Made by a program: the position numbers and the translations under genes | Source of the DNA: an uncultured Bacilli bacterium | Lineage (GTDB): Bacteria; Bacillota_I; Bacilli_A; RF39; UBA660 | Direction: 5' to 3' | Assembly: GCA_944327425.1 (NCBI GenBank) | Contig: CALVHJ010000041.1 | Span: 1 to 10,582, forward strand | DNA: 10,582 nt | Notes under the pieces: generated by a model | Database searches by the model: none | Told to the model about the DNA's origin: nothing | Seen by the model: only the letters and a program-made list of their open reading frames with translations | In this document: in pieces, positions 6,252-10,582 of the stretch | Layout: each line of letters starts with the position of its first letter | Position numbering within the stretch: position 1 is the stretch's first letter

Positions 6252-6267
6252 TTATATCTCTTATTTT
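6213..6267. terminator. Possible bidirectional terminator over the ytqA/sigH overlap
   Basis: AAGAGATAT (6215-6223) pairs with ATATCTCTT (6254-6262), with an inner AAGG/CCTT stem (6237-6240 with 6246-6249). A-rich sequence flanks the left and T-rich sequence the right, so either strand would read a stem followed by T residues. The long loop region makes it atypical, and it lies inside both coding ends. Confidence 0.35.
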
Positions 6268-6831
6268 ATTTTTTAATCTTTGAAGAGCATTGTCTACTTG
6301 TTTATCATTTTTGCCGGTTATTAAAGCGATGGTGTTTCGATCAAAGCCATTTTCTAATAAATGAAACATTTCTAATTCAGAACTTGATAAACTTTTAGTA
6401 ATTCTTTCTATTAATTCTTCATAATCTTCTTTTAGGGTTAAATTATATAAGGGATCAGTTTTTTCATCACTTATAACATCTTTTAGGGTAACTCCTTCTT
6501 CATAATCATAATCAAGAGAATAAAAAGAATTTAAAAGTTTAGCTTTTTCACCACTATATTTCTTTAATACTTTTTTTATTCGGCGATCAACACATAGAGT
6601 AATAAAAGTGGAAAGTTTTACCTTTTTTTCTTCATTAAAAGAGTTTAGGGCATCACTAAAAGCATATAGGGCCTCTTGTTCTAATTCATGTTTTTCAATA
6701 TTTAGATTTTGGGCTATATGCCAATATTTTTTCATTAATATATCTATTATATATTTGTATTTTTCATATATTATATTTTTAGCTTCTTCATTATTTTCTA
6801 AAGCTAATTTAATTAATTCTTCATCTTCCAT
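6241..6831 (-). CDS. sigH: Sigma-70 family RNA polymerase sigma factor, SigH-like
   Basis: A sigma factor of 196 residues (B. subtilis SigH is 218), consisting of region 2 and region 4 only. Region 2 spans about 15-92, with ELEQEALYAFSDALNSF (49-65) and the promoter-melting stretch KLSTFITLCVDRRIKKVL (72-89). Region 4 spans about 140-193, where the helix-turn-helix includes KQVDNALQRLKNKI (177-190), closely like the SigH signature IDNALQRVKRKL. In Bacillus, SigH serves early sporulation, competence and stationary-phase genes. Location supports the call: rlmB lies 3 bp upstream, as in the rlmB-rae1-sigH neighbourhood of Bacilli, though rae1 is absent here. The start ATG 6831 uses AAGGAG, which is encoded in the last codons of rlmB, so translation is probably coupled. 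Which promoters it reads in this organism cannot be told from the window. Confidence 0.85.
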   Translation of the reverse strand: MEDEELIKLALENNEEAKNIIYEKYKYIIDILMKKYWHIAQNLNIEKHELEQEALYAFSDALNSFNEEKKVKLSTFITLCVDRRIKKVLKKYSGEKAKLLNSFYSLDYDYEEGVTLKDVISDEKTDPLYNLTLKEDYEELIERITKSLSSSELEMFHLLENGFDRNTIALITGKNDKQVDNALQRLKNKIRDIIKD

Positions 6832-6834
6832 TAC

Positions 6835-7512
6835 TTACTCCTTAATCATTCCATATATTAAAATAGCAGCTGAGGCACTGGCATTTAGACTATTTATTTT
6901 ACCATACATGGGGATACTTATAATTTCATCACTTACTTTTCTCACAATACTACTTACACCCTTACCTTCAGCGCCAATTACTAATACCTTTTTATCAGCA
7001 TAATCAATAACACGATAATCAGTGCCATCCATATCGGCAGTATAAATGAAAAATAGATTTTTTTGTAATTTTCTTAAAGCTTCACTTAAATTATTTACTT
7101 CTACAATTTTCACATTATTTATTGCTCCAACACTAACTTTCATGACAGTATCATTTACTCTTACACTTCGATCTTTGGGAATGATAATTCCTTTTATACC
7201 GGCACATTCACAAGTACGAATAATAGCTCCTAAGTTATGAGGATCTTCTAAATGGTCTAAGCATACTAAAAAATTTTCTTCTAATACATCTTCTAATTTA
7301 TAATAAATATAATCATCAATATCTATTACTATCCCTTGATGAGGTTCACCCACCATTTTATTTAAGCGAGGCATAGGAGTAAATTCATATCTTATTTTGT
7401 TTTCTTTTAAATATGCTAATATTTCTTGGTCTTTAAAACCTTCTTTTAAATAGACTTTGTGAATTTTATTTAGCGGAGTTTCTTTTAAAACATTTTTACC
7501 ACATACAAGCAT
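6835..7512 (-). CDS. rlmB: RlmB: 23S rRNA 2'-O-methyltransferase (TrmH/SpoU family)
   Basis: A SPOUT-class methyltransferase that uses SAM to methylate a ribose 2'-OH. RlmB modifies G2251 (E. coli numbering) in the 23S rRNA peptidyl-transferase loop. The 225 residues hold a short substrate-binding N-terminal domain (1-65, ending HQGI at 58-61) and the knotted catalytic domain. SpoU motif 1 is NLGAIIRT (93-100), motif 2 VLVIGAEGKG (176-185), and motif 3 IPMYGKINSLNASASA (200-215). It is about 25 residues shorter than B. subtilis RlmB (249), mainly in the N-terminal domain. Start: ATG 7512 has AGGTGA (7522-7517) just upstream. It heads a unit with sigH. RlmB versus another TrmH-like paralogue is decided by the HQG motif and the sigH neighbour. 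Confidence 0.9.
   Translation of the reverse strand: MLVCGKNVLKETPLNKIHKVYLKEGFKDQEILAYLKENKIRYEFTPMPRLNKMVGEPHQGIVIDIDDYIYYKLEDVLEENFLVCLDHLEDPHNLGAIIRTCECAGIKGIIIPKDRSVRVNDTVMKVSVGAINNVKIVEVNNLSEALRKLQKNLFFIYTADMDGTDYRVIDYADKKVLVIGAEGKGVSSIVRKVSDEIISIPMYGKINSLNASASAAILIYGMIKE
6838..6843 (-). promoter_or_regulatory. sigH ribosome site encoded by the last two rlmB codons
   Basis: AAG GAG (Lys-Glu, the last two codons of rlmB) forms the Shine-Dalgarno AAGGAG, followed by the rlmB TAA stop and, 6 nt from the site, the sigH ATG at 6831. This arrangement favours translational coupling. Confidence 0.8.
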
Positions 7513-7529
7513 TTTATCACCTATGGCTT

Positions 7530-7558
7530 AGTATAGCAAAAAAAGAAAAAAAAGTAAA
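7530..7558 (-). promoter_or_regulatory. Promoter of the rlmB-sigH unit
   Basis: On the minus strand TTTACT (7558-7553, 4 of 6), a 17-bp spacer, then TATACT (7535-7530, 5 of 6). The -35 lies in the 3' arm of the upstream terminator and the spacer is its T-tract. The predicted start near 7523 leaves a leader of about 11 nt that begins at the ribosome site. Confidence 0.6.
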
Positions 7559-7575
7559 GTTTCTTTCCTTACTTT
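7538..7575 (-). terminator. Rho-independent terminator of the murD-amylase unit
   Basis: On the minus strand AAAGTAA (7575-7569) pairs with TTACTTT (7557-7551) around an 11-nt loop, followed by a long T-tract broken by one C. The stop codon TAA of the GH13 gene (7571-7569) lies in the 5' arm. The stem is short and AT-rich, but the T-tract is long. Confidence 0.6.
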
Positions 7576-8465
7576 CTTCTTACGCGGGCATGGGCAGCTT
7601 TAATTCTTCCATCTTGCCAAGAATAATCATTTGGTCTGATATAAAAAAGCGTATTTTCATAATAATTAACTAAAGCACAATAATCATTAATTATTTTATC
7701 ACTACTCCAATACTTACTATATCCTAAAGCATCTTCACTTAAGTAAGTATCATGAGTTTCTATATATTTTACCATAGCATTTCTATTTGTTCCATCATAG
7801 TTTCCTAAAACATGCATGTACAAAGCATATTCATCAATAATTCGCGGATTTTCTTCAAATATTACTTCCCCGTATAAAAATAAGCCATACTTTTTTAATC
7901 GATAGATAAGATTAGGCCAAAAAGAGTATCCTTCACTGGGAAGGCCTATTGATTTAGCAGCATCAAATCTAAATCCGGTTATACCACAGTCAATTAATTC
8001 GTTTAAGAAATTAACTATCATATCTTCAATATCGGCGTGATAAATATTTAGGCCCGGAAGATTTATACAGTGATGAATTACATCGTAACGATCATGCCAA
8101 TTAGTTACAGGTATTTTCTCTTTCCAATAATCAGGATTATCCCTTAGATTTTTAGCTACTTTTTCATGAGGGAGAAAAGGATTATTGTTATCTGCTCCTA
8201 AATGGTTAATTATGGCATCAGCATAAACCCTTAGCCCAATTTGTTCACATTTATGACAAAATTCTATTAAATCTTTTTTGCTTCCATAAATGTTTCCTAT
8301 ATTAAAACTAATCGGTTGATAAGCTTTCCACCAAAGGCTTCTATCTTCTTCTTTTAAGGGTTGAATAGGTGGTATTTGAATGGCATCAAAGCCATGTTCT
8401 TTAATACTTTCTATTTTATGTTCAGTTTCTTTTAATGTTTCAGGTAAACTATAAATAATTCTCAT
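7569..8465 (-). CDS. Short alpha-amylase family (GH13) glycoside hydrolase
   Basis: A GH13-type (beta/alpha)8 barrel enzyme acting on alpha-glucosidic bonds; the substrate cannot be named from sequence. All four family regions are present: region I DAIINHLG (83-90), region II GFRFDAAK (164-171) with D168 the nucleophile, region III LYGEVI (197-202) with E200 the acid/base, and region IV ETHDT (236-240) with the H238-D239 pair. No signal peptide is seen, so it is probably cytoplasmic, perhaps in glycogen or maltodextrin turnover. At 298 residues it is much shorter than usual bacterial amylases (about 450 or more). Some 59 residues follow region IV, enough to close the barrel but not for the C-terminal beta-sandwich domain. 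It follows murD by 15 bp with a weak ribosome site (AAAGAG) and shares its transcript. The intact catalytic residues argue against decay. Confidence 0.85.
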   Translation of the reverse strand: MRIIYSLPETLKETEHKIESIKEHGFDAIQIPPIQPLKEEDRSLWWKAYQPISFNIGNIYGSKKDLIEFCHKCEQIGLRVYADAIINHLGADNNNPFLPHEKVAKNLRDNPDYWKEKIPVTNWHDRYDVIHHCINLPGLNIYHADIEDMIVNFLNELIDCGITGFRFDAAKSIGLPSEGYSFWPNLIYRLKKYGLFLYGEVIFEENPRIIDEYALYMHVLGNYDGTNRNAMVKYIETHDTYLSEDALGYSKYWSSDKIINDYCALVNYYENTLFYIRPNDYSWQDGRIKAAHARVRRK

Positions 8466-8480
8466 ACTACACTCTTTCTA

Positions 8481-9803
8481 CTATGATAAATCTGCTACAA
8501 TTTTTTTAAATTCGTCGCCTCTACATTCAAATTTTGGATATTGATCCCATGAGGCTGAGGCTGGTGATAATAAGACGACGTCATCTTTTACCACATTTTC
8601 TTCTATTTTCTTCATAGCTTCACTTAATGATTCAAAAGCATAGCATTTTATATTATTATTTTTGGCAAAACTTACTATTCTTTCTCTTACTTCCCCTATT
8701 CCATATATGGCTTTTACTTTAGATAAATATGGTTTTAAATCATTAAAATCTTGACTACGTTCCATTCCTCCTAAAATAAGATGAATGTTACCTGAAAAAC
8801 TTTTTAGAGCCGTGATGGTAGCGGTGGGATTGGTTGATTTAGAATCATTGTAGTAAGTAACACCATTTAATTCACGGACAAATTCAATTCGATGTTCTAC
8901 GCCTTTAAATTCTTTTAAAACTTCCTTAACATATTTAAAATCAACATTTAGTATTTTGGCGACTAAAAAAGTAGCTAAGATATTTTCATAGTTGTGATGA
9001 CCTTTTAATAAAATGTCTTTGGTGTTTATAACTGGTTTTTTATCCACATAAATAATATCATCATTAATATAGTTTTCATCATTATTAAAATAATATTTAG
9101 TAGAGGCAATATCTTTGGTTAATTCTAAAGAATCATAGTTAGCAGCATTAATTATGGCTATATCACTTTTAGTATGATGATTAAATATTTTCTTTTTAAT
9201 CTTTTTGTATTCTTCATATGAGCCATGATAATCTAAGTGCGTAGGACATAAATTAGTAAGAATGCTTATATCTGTTTTAAAATCAAACATGTCATTTAAT
9301 TGATGATCAGATATTTCTAGTAATAAAATATCATTATCTTCTAGAGAATTTACAATTTGTGATAAAGGTGTCCCTATATTACCTCCTAGTTTAACACTAA
9401 CATTAGCACGCTTTAATACTTCATGGATTAATGTAACAGTTGTGGTTTTACCGTTACTTCCCGTAACACCGATTATTTTAACAGGTTTATTAATATAATG
9501 ATAAGCCACTTCCATTTCATTTACAACAGGTATATTTAAAGACTTAGCTTTTTCTACACAAGGATGATATGGAAATACGGCGGGATTTTTAATTAATATA
9601 TTAAATGTTTCATCTAATAAAGCTTCCGGTTCAATTGTTTTAATAAATTTAACGCCTAAACTTGCTAATTCTTGTACTTTTATTTCATCTTGATCTTTTT
9701 GATCGGTAATTAATATTTCATTATTTTTCTTACTTAATAGCTTGGCTACTTCATAACCACTTCGAGCCATTCCTAAAATTAAAATTTTCTTATTTTCTAT
9801 CAC
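8481..9803 (-). CDS. murD: MurD: UDP-N-acetylmuramoyl-L-alanine-D-glutamate ligase
   Basis: A cytoplasmic Mur ligase that uses ATP to add D-glutamate to UDP-MurNAc-L-Ala in peptidoglycan precursor synthesis. With the chosen start it has 440 residues, near the usual 450. Visible: an N-terminal UDP-binding Rossmann part with ILGMARSG (9-16); the ATP P-loop GVTGSNGKTTT (112-122); LEISDHQL (162-169), where many MurDs have LELSSFQL; HRIE (304-307); NDSKSTNP (319-326); and the MurD C-terminal signature SPASASWDQY (413-422). Start: the frame extends to GTG 9812, but that codon lies in the ribosome site AAGGTGA (9815-9809). GTG 9803 sits 5 nt after that site and gives MIENKKILILG. Unlike many Bacilli, it is not flanked by mraY, murG or ftsW here. 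It is followed directly by a GH13 gene. The stop is TAG, unlike the TAA of the other minus-strand genes. Confidence 0.96.
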   Translation of the reverse strand: MIENKKILILGMARSGYEVAKLLSKKNNEILITDQKDQDEIKVQELASLGVKFIKTIEPEALLDETFNILIKNPAVFPYHPCVEKAKSLNIPVVNEMEVAYHYINKPVKIIGVTGSNGKTTTVTLIHEVLKRANVSVKLGGNIGTPLSQIVNSLEDNDILLLEISDHQLNDMFDFKTDISILTNLCPTHLDYHGSYEEYKKIKKKIFNHHTKSDIAIINAANYDSLELTKDIASTKYYFNNDENYINDDIIYVDKKPVINTKDILLKGHHNYENILATFLVAKILNVDFKYVKEVLKEFKGVEHRIEFVRELNGVTYYNDSKSTNPTATITALKSFSGNIHLILGGMERSQDFNDLKPYLSKVKAIYGIGEVRERIVSFAKNNNIKCYAFESLSEAMKKIEENVVKDDVVLLSPASASWDQYPKFECRGDEFKKIVADLS

Positions 9804-9808
9804 TTCAA

Positions 9809-9815
9809 TCACCTT
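9809..9815 (-). promoter_or_regulatory. Ribosome site that fixes the murD start at GTG 9803
   Basis: AAGGTGA is 5 nt from GTG 9803. The farther GTG (9812-9810) is part of this motif and cannot use it. Confidence 0.7.
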
Positions 9816-9821
9816 AATCTA

Positions 9822-9850
9822 ATTATATTCTAAAATAAGAAAAAAAGCAA
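9822..9850 (-). promoter_or_regulatory. Promoter of the murD-amylase unit
   Basis: On the minus strand TATAAT (9827-9822, perfect) is preceded after 17 bp by TTGCTT (9850-9845), which matches only the TTG of the -35 consensus. This -35 lies in the 3' arm of the neighbouring terminator. The predicted start near 9815 gives a leader of about 12 nt beginning at the ribosome site. Confidence 0.5.
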
Positions 9851-9870
9851 TTAACTAGACATAATTGCTT
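9839..9870 (-). terminator. Strong Rho-independent terminator of the wall-hydrolase-like gene
   Basis: On the minus strand AAGCAATTA (9870-9862) pairs perfectly with TAATTGCTT (9853-9845) around an 8-nt loop, followed by a T-run. The gene's last codons and its TAA stop (9853-9851) are part of the hairpin. Confidence 0.85.
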
Positions 9871-10423
9871 CAACATAATAGTAAACATCTTGATGCCAAT
9901 TAGGATTAGCCGCATATTTAGTGTTAATAGCCTCGGGTGTAGTTAATCCCTTAGCATAATAATTATTGGCTAAATTATTGATAAAAGCTTCTAGGCCATC
10001 TTGTAAAGTGGCAAAAGTGGCATATTTACCACCGCTAGATTTCATTCCCCCAACATTATTAGCATTTCTAACTAAAGATGAACAAGTCCATTTACAACCT
10101 GTTTCTACTAAAATAATAGAAGCAGCGACAACAGGATCAACTCCTTTATCTAAAGCTAGTGAGGAGATGGTATTTCCATAACCAGTTAAGGTAGAATTTA
10201 AGACATTATCTATTTTTAAACCTAATTCTTCTAAAGTTAGGCCTTCATAAACAATAGCTTCTTCTTCTAATTCTTCTTCTACTAGAAGACTATCACTTAG
10301 ATAAGTAGCATTTTTTATAACAACTTTTTCTAATAATACTTCCTTTTTACTTTCTTTGTATCCGATTATTAAACTACTTGTAATTAAAATAACAAACGCC
10401 ATTTTAATACATAAATTTTTCAT
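9851..10423 (-). CDS. Exported lysozyme/glucosaminidase-like cell wall hydrolase (probable)
   Basis: A 190-residue protein with a basic N-terminal end and a hydrophobic stretch (about 8-21), either a signal peptide or an uncleaved anchor; no clear AxA cleavage site is seen. A very acidic linker follows (about 48-60, EEELEEEAIVYE). The C-terminal domain (about 80-190) looks like the lysozyme-like/glucosaminidase superfamily: YGNTISSLALDKGVDPVVAA, then SIILVETGC with E107 the candidate catalytic acid, NNVGGMK (122-128), a Y-x-x-F segment, and NPNWHQDVYYYV at the end. Such enzymes cut the glycan strands of peptidoglycan. C110 and C114 could form a disulfide outside the cell. Start: ATG 10423 follows AGGAGG (10440-10435) by 11 nt. 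It has its own strong promoter and terminator, so it is monocistronic, just upstream of murD. The exact bond cleaved is not determinable, and activity itself is inferred. Confidence 0.75.
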   Translation of the reverse strand: MKNLCIKMAFVILITSSLIIGYKESKKEVLLEKVVIKNATYLSDSLLVEEELEEEAIVYEGLTLEELGLKIDNVLNSTLTGYGNTISSLALDKGVDPVVAASIILVETGCKWTCSSLVRNANNVGGMKSSGGKYATFATLQDGLEAFINNLANNYYAKGLTTPEAINTKYAANPNWHQDVYYYVEAIMSS

Positions 10424-10440
10424 CTTTAATACTTCCTCCT

Positions 10441-10454
10441 ACTTCTTGCGAAGT
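10441..10454 (-). repeat. Stem-loop at the 5' end of the wall-hydrolase-like mRNA
   Basis: ACTTC (10441-10445), TTGC, GAAGT (10450-10454) forms a 5-bp hairpin with a 4-nt loop. It starts at the predicted transcription start and ends beside the AGGAGG site. Such 5' hairpins can protect mRNA or tune initiation; the effect here is inferred. Confidence 0.45.
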
Positions 10455-10461
10455 GATTAAT

Positions 10462-10490
10462 ATTCTACCATAATCAAAGCTATTTGTCAA
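10462..10490 (-). promoter_or_regulatory. Near-consensus sigma-A promoter of the wall-hydrolase-like gene
   Basis: On the minus strand TTGACA (10490-10485, perfect), a 17-bp spacer, and TAGAAT (10467-10462, 5 of 6) with TG one base upstream of it (extended -10). This is the best promoter in the window and predicts strong vegetative expression with a leader of about 32 nt. Confidence 0.85.
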
Positions 10491-10582
10491 ATTTTGGCAT
10501 ACAAATGATGGTGTTTCCAATGTCAGGAGATTTACAAAAAAATCGTTTTTATACAAATAAAAATGGCTAGTACCTAAAAAAT

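Noticed and set aside
6608..7003. A + strand open frame across the rlmB/sigH junction.
   Set aside because: Both genes on the minus strand are clear family members with ribosome sites. The + frame is an AT-rich shadow.
10493..10565. A short + strand frame (beginning MMVFPMSGDLQ) ending at TAG.
   Set aside because: Only about 21 codons from its ATG, no ribosome site, and no conserved feature.
10404..10580. A minus-strand frame open from the right edge for about 58 codons, overlapping the start of the wall-hydrolase-like gene by about 20 nt.
   Set aside because: A near-consensus promoter and 5' hairpin occupy the same bases, and no family is recognisable. It might still be the end of a gene beyond the window; the neighbouring sequence would decide.
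1..10582. tRNA, rRNA, CRISPR arrays, insertion sequences, phage genes and riboswitches.
   Set aside because: No cloverleaf-like or GC-rich RNA segments, no regularly spaced repeats, no transposase or integrase frames, and no leader long enough for a known riboswitch were seen.

Overview
The window is AT-rich bacterial chromosome with compact, mostly single-copy core genes, and nearly all of them lie on the minus strand. It looks like a low-GC Bacillota, probably of the Bacilli/Erysipelotrichia or RF39-like gut type. The reasons are AT-rich codon use, Bacillus-type gene neighbourhoods (sirA-yneF, rlmB-sigH), strong AGGAGG-type ribosome sites, and families typical of Gram-positives. TGA is used as a stop and TGG for Trp, so the Mollicutes genetic code does not apply. 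I see no mobile element, CRISPR array, tRNA or rRNA.

Layout, left to right. At 1-153 is the 3' end of a small membrane-protein-like frame (+). It converges on an HU DNA-binding protein gene (178-450, -) across a bidirectional terminator. Next is a membrane-anchored, Pro/Glu-rich, probably disordered protein (615-1595, -). A 274-bp gene-free stretch (1596-1869) holds two hairpins. A two-gene unit then encodes a SirA-like inhibitor of DnaA and YneF (2541 to 1870, -). A PMCA-type Ca2+ P-type ATPase follows (2617-5220, -), divergent from a YtqA-family radical SAM protein (5340-6251, +). That gene overlaps the end of a SigH-like sigma factor (6241-6831, -) tail to tail by 11 bp. RlmB rRNA methyltransferase (6835-7512, -) lies directly upstream of sigH and looks translationally coupled to it. 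Further right are a short GH13 amylase-family protein (7569-8465, -), MurD (8481-9803, -), and an exported lysozyme/glucosaminidase-like protein (9851-10423, -) behind a near-consensus promoter.

Three themes stand out. First, a sporulation-type control signature: a perfect Spo0A-box core (TGTCGAA) lies in the promoter of the SirA-like gene, and a SigH-like sigma factor lies in the same window. In Bacillus subtilis, sirA is switched on by Spo0A~P and lies beside yneF, as here. Second, space saving: several terminator hairpins appear to carry the -35 element of the next promoter in their 3' arm or T-tract, some predicted leaders are only about 9-12 nt, stop codons lie inside terminator stems, and two genes overlap tail to tail. 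Third, envelope genes cluster at the right end (MurD and a wall hydrolase). Starts were moved inward from the longest frame for four genes because the longest-frame start lies in or too close to the ribosome site, or upstream of the likely transcription start.
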